Source of the DNA: Novosphingobium sp. SCN 66-18
Lineage (GTDB): Bacteria; Pseudomonadota; Alphaproteobacteria; Sphingomonadales; Sphingomonadaceae
Length of the DNA stretch: 48,320 nucleotides
Assembly: GCA_001725355.1 (NCBI GenBank)
Contig: MEGD01000023.1
Coordinates: forward strand, 1 to 48,320
Reading direction: 5' to 3'
The position numbers and the translations under genes are program-made. Below are positions 31,063-39,917 of this stretch, one piece after another. The number at the start of each line of letters is the position of its first letter. Positions within the stretch are counted from its first letter, which is position 1. A model generated the notes under the pieces. That model was not told where the DNA came from. It searched no databases and saw only the letters and a program-made list of their open reading frames with translations.

Positions 31063-31113
31063 TCGTTTGCGTTTCCCGTCTTCCGATTTGCGTGAATGAA
31101 ACAGGAGCTGCCC

Positions 31114-32307
31114 ATGTCGATCACACCGCTCATGCCCGTCTATCCCCGGTGCGGCGTGCGACCTGTGCGAGGCGAGCACTGCCACCTGATTGACGAGAAC
31201 GGCACCCGCTATCTCGATTTCGCCAGCGGCATCGCCGTCAACCTGCTCGGCCATTCGAACGCGCACCTGATCGGCGCGATCCAGCAGCAGGCGGCCACGC
31301 TGATGCACGTGTCGAACCTCTACGGCAGTCCGCAGGGCGAGCATCTGGCGCAGCGGCTGGTCGATCTGACGTTCGCCGATACCGTGTTCTTCACCAATTC
31401 GGGCGCCGAGGCGGTGGAATGCGCGATCAAGACCGCGCGCGCCTATCACCAGCATGCCGGCGACGATCACAAGTTCGAGCTGATCACGTTCAAGAACGCG
31501 TTCCACGGCCGTACGATGGCCACGATCAGCGCGTCGAATCAGGACAAGATGCACAAGGGCTTCCTGCCCCTGCTGCCCGGCTTCAAGTACGTCGAGTTCG
31601 ACGATCTGGAAGGCGCGAAGGCGGCGATCGGCCCCAACACGGCCGGCTTCCTGGTCGAACCGATCCAGGGCGAAGGCGGCATCCGCGATGGCTCCGACAC
31701 GTTCATCAAGGGCCTGCGCGACCTGTCCGACGAACACGACCTGATGCTGGTATTCGACGAGGTGCAGTGCGGCGTCGCGCGCACGGGCACGCTCTACGCC
31801 TATGAACAGTATGGCGTGCTGCCGGATATCATGGCGACGGCCAAGGGCATCGGCGGCGGGTTCCCGATGGGCGCCTGCCTGGCCACCGAGAAGGCCGCCC
31901 GTGGCATGGTCTTCGGCACGCACGGCAGCACCTATGGCGGCAATCCGCTGGCCATGGCCGCCGGCGAAGCGGTGCTGGATATCGTCGCCACCCCCGAATT
32001 CCTGTCCAATGTGCGCGCCACCGGCGAACGCCTGCGCGGCCGCCTGGAACAGTTCATCGGCAACTATCCGGATCTGTTCGAACTGGTGCGCGGACGCGGG
32101 CTGATGCTGGGCGTCAAGATGAAGATCGAACCCCGCGCGTTCGTGGCGCATCTGCGCGACAACCACCAGCTGCTCACGGTTTCGGCCGGCGACAACACCC
32201 TGCGCGTGTTGCCACCGCTGGTGATCGACGATTCGCATATCGATGAATTCATGGACAAGCTTTCGGCCGGCGCCGCGAGCTACAAGGTCGAGGCCACGCC
32301 ATCATGA
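31114..32307 (+). CDS. argD: Acetylornithine aminotransferase
   Basis: This 397-residue class III PLP aminotransferase converts N-acetylglutamate semialdehyde and glutamate to N-acetylornithine and 2-oxoglutarate in arginine synthesis. Visible features are the [14 protein letters not shown] start, [28 protein letters not shown], Asp215 in LVFDEVQCG and the PLP lysine Lys244 ([14 protein letters not shown]). The ATG at 31114 has an AGGAG site eight bases before, so the earlier ATG at 31096 is rejected. It overlaps argF by four bases (ATGA), a clear arginine operon. Confidence 0.95.
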   Translation: MSITPLMPVYPRCGVRPVRGEHCHLIDENGTRYLDFASGIAVNLLGHSNAHLIGAIQQQAATLMHVSNLYGSPQGEHLAQRLVDLTFADTVFFTNSGAEAVECAIKTARAYHQHAGDDHKFELITFKNAFHGRTMATISASNQDKMHKGFLPLLPGFKYVEFDDLEGAKAAIGPNTAGFLVEPIQGEGGIRDGSDTFIKGLRDLSDEHDLMLVFDEVQCGVARTGTLYAYEQYGVLPDIMATAKGIGGGFPMGACLATEKAARGMVFGTHGSTYGGNPLAMAAGEAVLDIVATPEFLSNVRATGERLRGRLEQFIGNYPDLFELVRGRGLMLGVKMKIEPRAFVAHLRDNHQLLTVSAGDNTLRVLPPLVIDDSHIDEFMDKLSAGAASYKVEATPS

Positions 32308-33230
32308 CCCGGCATTTCCTGAACCTGACCGACGCGGGCGGCGATGCCGTTGCCGCGATGCTCAACGACGCGATCGACCGGAAGGCGGCGCGCAAGGGCT
32401 TCACCAAGGGGCGCGCCGATGGCGATGCCCCCCTCGCCGGGCATGTGCTGGCCATGGTGTTCGAAAAGAACTCCACCCGCACGCGCGTGTCGTTCGACGT
32501 GGCGATGCGCCAGCTTGGCGGCAGCGCACTGGTGCTCGACGCCGGCACCACCCAGCTTGGCCGGGGCGAGACGATCGCCGATACCGCGCGCGTGCTGAGC
32601 CGCATGGCCGACGCCATCATGCTGCGCACCGACGATCACGCCAAGGTCGAGGAACTGGCCCACCATGCCACCGTGCCGGTGATCAACGGGCTGACCGACC
32701 TGTCCCACCCCTGCCAGATCATGGCCGACCTGCTGACCGTGATCGAGCATGGCAAGGCCCTGCCCGGCCTGGAAGTCGCCTGGCTGGGCGATGGCAACAA
32801 CGTGCTCAACTCGATCGTCGAAGCGGCGGGGCTGATGAAGTTCAACGTTCGCATCGGCGTGCCCGAAGGCTATGAATCCGATGCCGGGTTCATCGCCCGC
32901 GCGCAGGCCGGCGGCGCGCGCATCTCGCTTCACCGCGACGCCGCCGAAGCCGCGCGCGGCGCGGATGTGGTGGTGACCGACACCTGGATTTCGATGGGGC
33001 AGGCCCACGCCGAAGCCAAGCTGCAGGCCATGGCACCCTACCAGGTCAACGATGCGCTGATGGCGCAGGCGAAAGCGGACGCGCTGTTCCTGCACTGCCT
33101 GCCCGCGCATCGCGGCGAAGAGGTGACCGATTCGGTGATCGACGGCGCGCGGTCGGTGGTATGGGATGAAGCGGAAAACCGCATCCATGCCCAGAAGTCG
33201 GTGCTGCGCTGGGTTTTCGGCCAGATCTGA
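32304..33230 (+). CDS. argF: Ornithine carbamoyltransferase
   Basis: This 308-residue enzyme makes citrulline from ornithine and carbamoyl phosphate. The carbamoyl-phosphate loop is at 57-61 (STRTR), the [11 protein letters not shown] block follows, and the ornithine sites are DTWISMG (226-232) and Cys265 in HCLPAHRG. All catalytic residues are present. It is coupled to argD and followed after 21 bases by hslO. Confidence 0.96.
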   Translation: MTRHFLNLTDAGGDAVAAMLNDAIDRKAARKGFTKGRADGDAPLAGHVLAMVFEKNSTRTRVSFDVAMRQLGGSALVLDAGTTQLGRGETIADTARVLSRMADAIMLRTDDHAKVEELAHHATVPVINGLTDLSHPCQIMADLLTVIEHGKALPGLEVAWLGDGNNVLNSIVEAAGLMKFNVRIGVPEGYESDAGFIARAQAGGARISLHRDAAEAARGADVVVTDTWISMGQAHAEAKLQAMAPYQVNDALMAQAKADALFLHCLPAHRGEEVTDSVIDGARSVVWDEAENRIHAQKSVLRWVFGQI

Positions 33231-33251
33231 AGGCAACGGTGAACACGGCTG

Positions 33252-34160
33252 ATGAGCGCTCCTGACATTCACGATGGCGAAACCGGCTTCGACCGGACGC
33301 TGCTGTTCACCGTGCCCGATCGCGACGCGCGCGGCCGGGTCGTGCGGCTTGGCCCGGTGCTGGATCGCATCCTTTCGGCGCACGCCTATCCCGCACCGGT
33401 CAAGCATCTGCTGGCCGAAGCGCTGGTGCTGACCGCGCTGCTCGGCTCGCTGCTCAAGGACGAGCAAGGCCAGCTGACCATGCAGGCGCAGACGCGGGAG
33501 GGCGTGATCGACCTGCTGGTCTGCGATTACCGGGGTGGCGAGCTGCGCGGCTATGCGCGGTTCGACAAGGCCCGGCTCGACGAGCTGGGGCCGGCCCCCA
33601 CGCTGCACGCCCTGTTCGGCGATGGCTATCTGGCGGTGACCTTCGATCTTCCCTCCACCGATCAGCGCTACCAGGGCATCGTGCCGCTGGAAGGTTCGTG
33701 CCTGGCCGAAGCCTGCGAAGCCTATTTCCTCCAGTCCGAACAGGTGCCCACGCTGATCCGGTCCGCCGTGCGCCACGATGCCACGGGCTGCGTCGGCGGC
33801 GGCCTGCTGCTGCAACATCTGCCCGAGGGCGAGGAGGGCCGCGAGCGGCTGCACGCGCGGCTGGACCATCCGCAATGGGAGCATATCGCGACCATGGGCG
33901 GCAGCGTGAAGGCCGAAGAGCTGCTCGATCCCGCATTGAGCATGGAAAGCATCGCGTGGCGCCTGTTTCACGAGGAGCGGGAAGTGCGCGTCGAACGCGG
34001 ACCGGCGCTGGAACGCGGTTGTCGCTGCACCGTCGAGCACTACCGATCGATACTGTCGCGCTTTCCCGAAAGTGAGCGCGCCGAAATGCGCAACGAAGAT
34101 GGCGTGATCGTGGTCGATTGCGCGTTCTGTTCGCGCGATTTCGCAATCGATCTGGATTGA
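33252..34160 (+). CDS. hslO: Redox-regulated chaperone Hsp33
   Basis: This 302-residue holdase is switched on by oxidative unfolding. The N-terminal domain has LLAEALVLTALLGSLLKDEQGQLTMQAQ and LLVCDYRGGELRGYAR. The C-terminal zinc/thiol switch is CRC (in ERGCRCTVEHY) and CAFC (VDCAFCSRDF), the four conserved cysteines. Cotranscription with arginine genes is common in alphaproteobacteria. Confidence 0.94.
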   Translation: MSAPDIHDGETGFDRTLLFTVPDRDARGRVVRLGPVLDRILSAHAYPAPVKHLLAEALVLTALLGSLLKDEQGQLTMQAQTREGVIDLLVCDYRGGELRGYARFDKARLDELGPAPTLHALFGDGYLAVTFDLPSTDQRYQGIVPLEGSCLAEACEAYFLQSEQVPTLIRSAVRHDATGCVGGGLLLQHLPEGEEGRERLHARLDHPQWEHIATMGGSVKAEELLDPALSMESIAWRLFHEEREVRVERGPALERGCRCTVEHYRSILSRFPESERAEMRNEDGVIVVDCAFCSRDFAIDLD

Positions 34161-34258
34161 GATCATGCCGCGGCGGCACCGGCCATTGAATCTGGTCCGG
34201 TCCGCCCTATTTTTGTCATGAAATATTGTGAAATCCCGCACTGACAACGGGCGTGGGG

Positions 34259-34711
34259 ATGTCATTGTTAATGACCATGATCTGGAACGAGCGAATCATT
34301 GCGCGCCTGGGGCGCGGTGCGGTCCTTGCCGGAATCGCGACGCTGGCTTTCGCCGCGCCGTCGCTGCTCGCGCAACGTTCGGGCCTGATGATGCTCGATC
34401 GCTTCGAAGCCGGCCAATGGGATGTCCGCGTGCGCGATACCACGATGGCGCGCAGTTCGCTGTGCATCGACAACGGACGCGATCTGGTCCAGCTGCGCCA
34501 CGCCGGCGCCGCGTGCCGCAGCGTGGTGATCGAGGACACGCCCAGCGCCGTCACTATTCAATACACCTGCCCCGGCAACGGCTATGGCCGCACGCGCATC
34601 CGCATGGAGAACGCGCGGCTGGCGCAGATCGAAACGCAGGGCATCGCGCAAGGGCTGCCTTTCGACTACTCGGCCGAAGCGCGCCGCGTGGGCAGTTGCA
34701 CGCCGCGCTGA
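34259..34711 (+). CDS. DUF3617-type secreted protein
   Basis: This roughly 150-residue protein has a signal peptide (ARLGRGAVLAGIATLAFAAPSLLA) and a mature domain with FEAGQWDVRVRDTT, SLCIDNGRDLVQLRHAGAACRSVVIEDTPSAVTIQYTCPGNGYGRT and RVGSCTPR. It has four cysteines in the periplasm, probably two disulfides. The family is found in many sphingomonads; its role is unknown. ATGs at 34271 and 34277 are alternative starts. It lies after hslO but across a 98-base gap. Confidence 0.8.
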   Translation: MSLLMTMIWNERIIARLGRGAVLAGIATLAFAAPSLLAQRSGLMMLDRFEAGQWDVRVRDTTMARSSLCIDNGRDLVQLRHAGAACRSVVIEDTPSAVTIQYTCPGNGYGRTRIRMENARLAQIETQGIAQGLPFDYSAEARRVGSCTPR

Positions 34712-34782
34712 CCCTATCGCGCATCCCGATCCTGTGCGTCCTTGCCATTGCCAGCGCGGCCACGCCCCGCTAGCCCAAGGGG

Positions 34783-35499
34783 ATGGTCGAACACGTTGAC
34801 GTGCAAGTGAAGAATGCCGACGCGGCTCCTCTGGCCGTGGTGCTGCTGTCCGGCGGGCTGGATTCGATGGTCTGCGCGGGGCTGGCGCTGGAACAGGGCT
34901 TCCGCGTGCTGGCGTTGACGATCGACTACAACCAGCGCCACCGCATCGAGCTGGACGCCGCGCGCAAGATCGCTGCCAGGCTCCGGGTGGATCGCCACGT
35001 CGTGCTGCCGCTCGATCTGCGCCAGTTCGGCGGCTCGGCGCTGACCGACGCCATCGACGTGCCCAAGGACGGCGTCGGGCCGGACATTCCGGTCACTTAC
35101 GTGCCCGCGCGCAACCTCGTTTTTCTCTCCCTCGCGCTCGCCTGGGCGGAAGCGGCGGGATCGAAGGATCTGTTCATCGGCGTCAACGCGCTCGATTATT
35201 CCGGCTATCCGGATTGCCGCCCGGAATTCGTGGCGGGGTTCGAGGGATTGGCGCGCATCGCCACCAAGTTCGGATCGGAAGGGGGCACCGTGCGCGTCCA
35301 CGCGCCGCTCCAGTACCTGACCAAGGCAGGGATCGCGCGCGAAGCCGTGCGGCTCGGGCTGGATACCGGCGAAAGCTGGTCCTGCTACGATCCCCTGCCC
35401 GATGGAACCGCCTGCGGCCTGTGCGACAGCTGTCGCCTGCGGCAGGCGGGATTTGCCGAAGCGGGACTGGAGGACGGCACAAGGTATGGAGGATCCTGA
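34783..35499 (+). CDS. queC: 7-cyano-7-deazaguanine (preQ0) synthase
   Basis: This 238-residue ATP-dependent enzyme makes preQ0 from carboxy-deazaguanine on the queuosine path. The PP-loop is at 23-28 (SGGLDS). Further family blocks are LTIDYNQRHRIELDAA, VPARNLVFLSLALAWAE, NALDYSGYPDCRPEF and the zinc cysteines in SWSCYDP and ACGLCDSCRLR. No queD or queE lies here. It overlaps the following MFS gene by 14 bases. Confidence 0.95.
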   Translation: MVEHVDVQVKNADAAPLAVVLLSGGLDSMVCAGLALEQGFRVLALTIDYNQRHRIELDAARKIAARLRVDRHVVLPLDLRQFGGSALTDAIDVPKDGVGPDIPVTYVPARNLVFLSLALAWAEAAGSKDLFIGVNALDYSGYPDCRPEFVAGFEGLARIATKFGSEGGTVRVHAPLQYLTKAGIAREAVRLGLDTGESWSCYDPLPDGTACGLCDSCRLRQAGFAEAGLEDGTRYGGS

Positions 35500-37039
35500 A
35501 ACCCCGGCGAGAGGCGAAAAAGCCCCCCGGATCGAACCCTATAGCTGGTACGCGCTGGGCGTACTGGTCATCGTTTACATACTCAACTTCATCGATCGCC
35601 AGTTGCTGACCATCCTTGCGGTGGACCTGAAGCGCGATCTCGGGATTTCCGACAGCGAGTTCGGCTTCCTCTATGGCACGGCGTTCGGCGTGTTCTATGC
35701 GCTGTTCGGCATTCCGCTGGGCAAGCTGGCGGACCGCTGGACGCGCACGCGGCTGCTGGCGATCGGCCTCGCCGTATGGTCGGCAATGACCGCGCTCTCC
35801 GGCCTTTCCCGCAACTTCACGCAACTGGGCCTCGCCCGGATTGGCGTGGGCGTGGGCGAAGCCTCGGCCGGCCCGTCGGCCTATTCGCTGCTGTCCGACT
35901 ATTTCCCGCCGCGGCGCCGCGCCACCGCGATCGCGATCTATTCCGCCGGCATCTACCTGGGTGGCGGCGTTTCGCTGTTCATCGGCAGTTCCATCGCCAA
36001 TGGCTGGAACAGTGGCTTCGCTCCGGGCGCGCATCCGTTCGGACTGGCGGGATGGCAGGTCGCATTCCTGGCCGTGGGCCTGCCCGGCCTGCTGCTGGCG
36101 GGATGGGTCAACAGCCTGCGCGAGCCCCCGCGCGGCCGCTACGATCCGCCGGCGCACCGCCGCGCCCCTCCGGAAGGCTCGCCCTTCACGGCATTCCTGG
36201 CGGACCTTGGCACGATCGTGCCGCCCTTCACGCTGATCGCCGCCGCGCGACGGGGCAGCGGGGCGCTGACGGCCAATATCGCGGCCGCGGCGATCATCGC
36301 CGCGCTTTCGGCCGGCGTCACCGCGCTACTGGGCGATCCGGTGCAGTGGATCGCGCTGGGCGTGGGCAGCTATGCCATCTTCTCGTGGGCGGCCAGCCTG
36401 CGGGAGCACGACCCCGCCGCTTTCGCCGCGATCTGGAAATCGCCATCCACGCTGGGCGTGACCGTCGGCTATGGCCTGATCAGCTTCGTGTCCTACGCCA
36501 ATTCGGCGTTCGGCCCGCTCTATGCCATCCGCACATTCCATGCCAGCACCGACGAGGTGGCGATCATGGTCGGCGGGCTGGCGGCGGCCGGCGGTGCGGC
36601 GGGGGTGATCGCCGGCGGCGCCATGGCGGACCGCCTGAGCCGGGGCCATGACAATGCGCGGCGCGTGCTGGTGGTCATCGGCGGGCTGGCGGCCGGTCTG
36701 CTGCCCTATGCCGTGATGCTCACCACGGCCAGCAAGGCGGTGTTCTATGCCATGGTCTTCCCGACGTGGTTCCTGCTGAGCGCCGCGCTGGGCGGGGCTT
36801 CGGGAACGATCGTCAACATCGTGCCGCCGCAGGTGCGCGCGACGGCAACGGCGGCGTTCCTGCTCGGCGCGACGATGCTGGGGCTGGCGCTCGGCCCCTA
36901 TACCGCCGGCCGCCTGTCGACCGATTTCGGCAGCCTAAAGGTCGGGCTGGTGGGGGTGCTGGCCGTGGTTCCGATCGCCTTCGCCGCGCTGTTCATCGCG
37001 TGGCGCGCGCTGAACCGGCAGTATCGGGCCGAAGGGTAG
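35486..37039 (+). CDS. MFS transporter (spinster-like family)
   Basis: This 517-residue transporter has about 12 membrane helices. It begins with a short cytosolic tail (MEDPETPARGEKAP), then YALGVLVIVYILNFIDRQLLTILAVDLKRDLG, and the MFS motif A-like GKLADRWTRTRLLAIG. NFIDRQ is typical of the spinster branch found in proteobacteria for organic acids or lipids. A soluble loop lies near 215-235 (REPPRGRYDPPAHRRAPPEG). The substrate is unknown. The ATG at 35486, inside the queC end, was chosen over the longer frame. Confidence 0.9.
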   Translation: MEDPETPARGEKAPRIEPYSWYALGVLVIVYILNFIDRQLLTILAVDLKRDLGISDSEFGFLYGTAFGVFYALFGIPLGKLADRWTRTRLLAIGLAVWSAMTALSGLSRNFTQLGLARIGVGVGEASAGPSAYSLLSDYFPPRRRATAIAIYSAGIYLGGGVSLFIGSSIANGWNSGFAPGAHPFGLAGWQVAFLAVGLPGLLLAGWVNSLREPPRGRYDPPAHRRAPPEGSPFTAFLADLGTIVPPFTLIAAARRGSGALTANIAAAAIIAALSAGVTALLGDPVQWIALGVGSYAIFSWAASLREHDPAAFAAIWKSPSTLGVTVGYGLISFVSYANSAFGPLYAIRTFHASTDEVAIMVGGLAAAGGAAGVIAGGAMADRLSRGHDNARRVLVVIGGLAAGLLPYAVMLTTASKAVFYAMVFPTWFLLSAALGGASGTIVNIVPPQVRATATAAFLLGATMLGLALGPYTAGRLSTDFGSLKVGLVGVLAVVPIAFAALFIAWRALNRQYRAEG

Positions 37040-37048
37040 GAGAACGCG

Positions 37049-38038
37049 TCAGGCGGACGGCATCTGCTGGCTGGAACAGTGGAAGCCGCCGCCACCCGCC
37101 AGCACGGCATCGGCCATCAGCCCCACGGTATCACGCCCCGGGAACAGCGCGGCGATGGTGGCCACGCCTTCGTCATCGTGGGGCGAGCCGAAGATCGGGA
37201 CCACCACCAGCTTCGTCGTGATGACGAAGTTCATGTAGCTGGCCGGCTGGACCATGCCGTCCCATTCGATCCGGCCGGGCGACGGCACTTCGGCCACTTC
37301 CACGCCCATCGCCCGCGCGCGCGCCGCGGCATCGGCATAGATCGCGGCATTGGGATCGTCCGCCCCGGTCGCGCGCGGCAGGGCGATGCGGTTGGGCGCG
37401 ACGAAACGGCCGAGATTGTCGACGTGCCCGTCGGTGTGATCGTTGATCAGGCCATCGCCCAGCCACAGCACCCGGTCGAACCCAAGATCGCGCGCCAGCC
37501 GCCTTTCGAGATCGGCCTGCGAGAGATGCGGATTGCGATTGGGATTGAGCAGGCATTGCCCCGTGGTGGCGACCAGCCCCGTGCCGTCGCCATCCAGCGC
37601 GCCGCCTTCCAGGATCCAGTCGCAACGGTCGGCGGCCAGCCCCGCGCTGTCGGCCAGATCCGCACCGATCAGCGTGTCGCCGTCCATCAGGTACTTGCCG
37701 CCCCAGCCGTTGAAGCCGAACAGCCGCGCCCGGCGGTTGCCCGCAGCATCGCGCACCACCAGCGGCCCGGTATCGCGCAGCCAGACATCGCCATAGACGC
37801 GCTGTTCCAGCCCTACCGAGCCGCTGACGAGCTGCCGCGCCCGTGCGGCGTTGGCTTCGTCACGGACGATGAGGCGCACTTGCTGGCCGCTTTCCGCAAC
37901 CGCGCTGGCGAAGGCGGCGATCTGTTCCTGCGCCGTTTCGATCACGCCGGACCATTCTTCCGCCAGATGCGGAAAGCCGATCCACAGCCAGTCCTGCGGA
38001 TGCCATTCCGGCGGCATCCGCATCCCGTTCCCGCTCAT
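37049..38038 (-). CDS. aguA: Agmatine deiminase
   Basis: This 329-residue enzyme of the guanidino-group-modifying family hydrolyses agmatine to N-carbamoylputrescine. Motifs are WIGFPHLAEEWSG, YGDVWLRDTGPLVV, LEGGALDGDGTG, NDHTDGHVDNLGRF and the nucleophile Cys321 in GGGGFHCSSQQ. The His and Asp/Glu partners are present. The downstream partner aguB is not beside it. It is convergent with the MFS gene across nine bases and is 16 bases downstream of the M28 peptidase gene. Confidence 0.93.
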   Translation of the reverse strand: MSGNGMRMPPEWHPQDWLWIGFPHLAEEWSGVIETAQEQIAAFASAVAESGQQVRLIVRDEANAARARQLVSGSVGLEQRVYGDVWLRDTGPLVVRDAAGNRRARLFGFNGWGGKYLMDGDTLIGADLADSAGLAADRCDWILEGGALDGDGTGLVATTGQCLLNPNRNPHLSQADLERRLARDLGFDRVLWLGDGLINDHTDGHVDNLGRFVAPNRIALPRATGADDPNAAIYADAAARARAMGVEVAEVPSPGRIEWDGMVQPASYMNFVITTKLVVVPIFGSPHDDEGVATIAALFPGRDTVGLMADAVLAGGGGFHCSSQQMPSA

Positions 38039-38054
38039 CGTCCGTCTTGTCCCG

Positions 38055-39755
38055 TTACTTCGTCTTTACGCCCGCTTCGGCCAGGCTGCGGTCCCGAATG
38101 GCCCGGAATTCATCGCCGGGATGCCAGTTCGGCCAGACCGTGCTGTCGGCCAGCGCGCGGCCGAGCCGGTAGTAGAGTTCCACTTCCTGCGCCATGCCCG
38201 AAAAGTCCCAGCTATCCGAATATTCGTCACTGGGCTGGTGATAGCGGTTGTTGGTGTAATCTTCCGACGCGGCATCGCCTGCGGCCTTGCCACCCACGAC
38301 AAGGTCGGTGCCCCGGCCCACCGCGAACATCGGCACGCCACGCTTGGCCATGCTGAAGTGGTCCGAACGGTAGTAATGGCCGCGTTCGGCGTGATCCTCG
38401 GGCGTTTCGACCAGACCCATCTCGCGTTCCACGCGATGGAGGATCGCGGTCAGTTCCGACTTGTCGCCACCCGTCACCTGCACGTCGCGCGTCGGGCCAT
38501 AGGTGGGCAGCGCATCCATGTTCACGCCGCCCACGGTCTTCGCCAGCGGATAGATCGGGTTGCGCGCATAGTATTCCGAGCCGAGCAGGCCGGATTCCTC
38601 CAGCGTCACCGCCAGGAACACTTCGCTGCGCTGCGCCGGCCCCGCCGCGCGGTTCATCTTGGCGAGCGCCGCCAGGGCGGCCACGCCAGTGGCGTTGTCG
38701 ACCGCGCCGTTGCAGATGTCATCGCCCTTGGCATCGGCCTGGCAATGGCCAAGGTGATCCCAGTGCGCCGTATAGAGCACGTATTCGTCCGGGCGCGTCT
38801 TGCCGGGCAGGATGCCGATCACGTTGTGCGAAACCGAGCGTCGGATCGCATTGTCGAACGAGAAGCTGACCTTGAGCCCCAGCGGAACCGCCTTGAAGCC
38901 CTTCCGCTTGGCGGCGGCGGTCAGTTGCGCCAGGTTCTGGCCCGCCGCCGCGAAGATCGCTTCGGCCACCGGCTTCTGCACCCAGCCGTTGGCTTCGGTC
39001 TGGTCCATGCCGTCGTTCGGCGTCTGGACGAAATACTGCGCGCCCGCCCAGCTCGATTCCACCACGTTCCAGCCATAGGCGGCGGGGAAGGTATCGTGGA
39101 CGATCAGCGCCGCTTTCGCGCCCTGCCGCGCCGCTTCCTCGAACTTGTAGGTCCAGCGGCCATAATAGGTCATCCGGCGCCCCTTGAACGGCCCGTCCTC
39201 GGTCGCGGTTTCATAGTCGGGATCGTTGACGAGGATGACCACCGTCTTCCCCTTCACGTCAACGCCGGCGTAATCGTTCCAGCCCAGCTCCGGCGCGTTG
39301 ACGCCATAGCCCACGAAGACCAGTTCGCTGTCGCGCACGTCGGTCTTCGGGGTGATGCGGTAGCTGCCGGCGACGAAATCCTTGCCGCGCGTGAACGTCA
39401 GCGGCTGCGCGCCGCCCGACACCACCAGCGGGCTGACGTTGCTTGCGGTGACTTCCACCGTGGGCACGTCCTGCAGCCAGCCGCCCTTGTTGCCGGGTTG
39501 CAGGCCTGCCTGCTTGAAGCGCGCGATGATCGCATCGAGCACCTTGGGCTCGGCGGCGGTGCTGGGGCCGCGCCCTTCCAGCGCGTCGGACGCCAGCGTC
39601 TTCACCACTTCGCGCATCAGCGCCTGGTCGACCGGCGGCACCTTGGGCGCGGGGGCGGCCATCGCGGCGGAAGCAACCAGAACGGAGGCCATCACGCCGC
39701 CGGCAAAGCGCGCCGCAAATCGCGCGGACGAACCACGAACCTTGCGATATGTCAT
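38055..39755 (-). CDS. Secreted M28 family aminopeptidase with PA domain
   Basis: This 566-residue zinc peptidase carries a signal peptide (FAGGVMASVLVASAAMAAP). A PA-like insert region (about 140-240: GWNDYAGVDVKGKTVVILVNDPDYE) precedes the catalytic domain. Zinc ligands and catalytic residues lie in LYTAHWDHLGHCQ, GAVDNATGVAA, VTLEESGLLGSEYY, GGVNMDAL and NRYHQPSDEYSD. It probably trims peptides in the periplasm or outside. The ATG at 39755 has an AAAGG site seven bases before; the much longer frame to 42326 is antisense shadow of glnE and is rejected. Confidence 0.92.
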   Translation of the reverse strand: MTYRKVRGSSARFAARFAGGVMASVLVASAAMAAPAPKVPPVDQALMREVVKTLASDALEGRGPSTAAEPKVLDAIIARFKQAGLQPGNKGGWLQDVPTVEVTASNVSPLVVSGGAQPLTFTRGKDFVAGSYRITPKTDVRDSELVFVGYGVNAPELGWNDYAGVDVKGKTVVILVNDPDYETATEDGPFKGRRMTYYGRWTYKFEEAARQGAKAALIVHDTFPAAYGWNVVESSWAGAQYFVQTPNDGMDQTEANGWVQKPVAEAIFAAAGQNLAQLTAAAKRKGFKAVPLGLKVSFSFDNAIRRSVSHNVIGILPGKTRPDEYVLYTAHWDHLGHCQADAKGDDICNGAVDNATGVAALAALAKMNRAAGPAQRSEVFLAVTLEESGLLGSEYYARNPIYPLAKTVGGVNMDALPTYGPTRDVQVTGGDKSELTAILHRVEREMGLVETPEDHAERGHYYRSDHFSMAKRGVPMFAVGRGTDLVVGGKAAGDAASEDYTNNRYHQPSDEYSDSWDFSGMAQEVELYYRLGRALADSTVWPNWHPGDEFRAIRDRSLAEAGVKTK

Positions 39756-39917
39756 TGAGCAACCTTTCGAAAATCGATCATGCGCCAGATCCCCTCCGGC
39801 GCGTAATGGGCGGACCTTGGCAGAGCGCGGAAAGGCGCGCAAGGCACGCGCTCGCTTGATCGCGTCGCCATCACCGGGCATCGCGGGAAGGCGCAGGCAC
39901 GAGGGAGCGGAAACACG

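Noticed and set aside
30192-31133. Leftward alanine/threonine-rich frame opposite the cold-shock gene
   Set aside because: Pure low-complexity complement of the glycine repeats.
34178-34214. Possible terminator after hslO
   Set aside because: The stem (ACCGG/CCGGT) is short and the T-run lies nine bases away from it.
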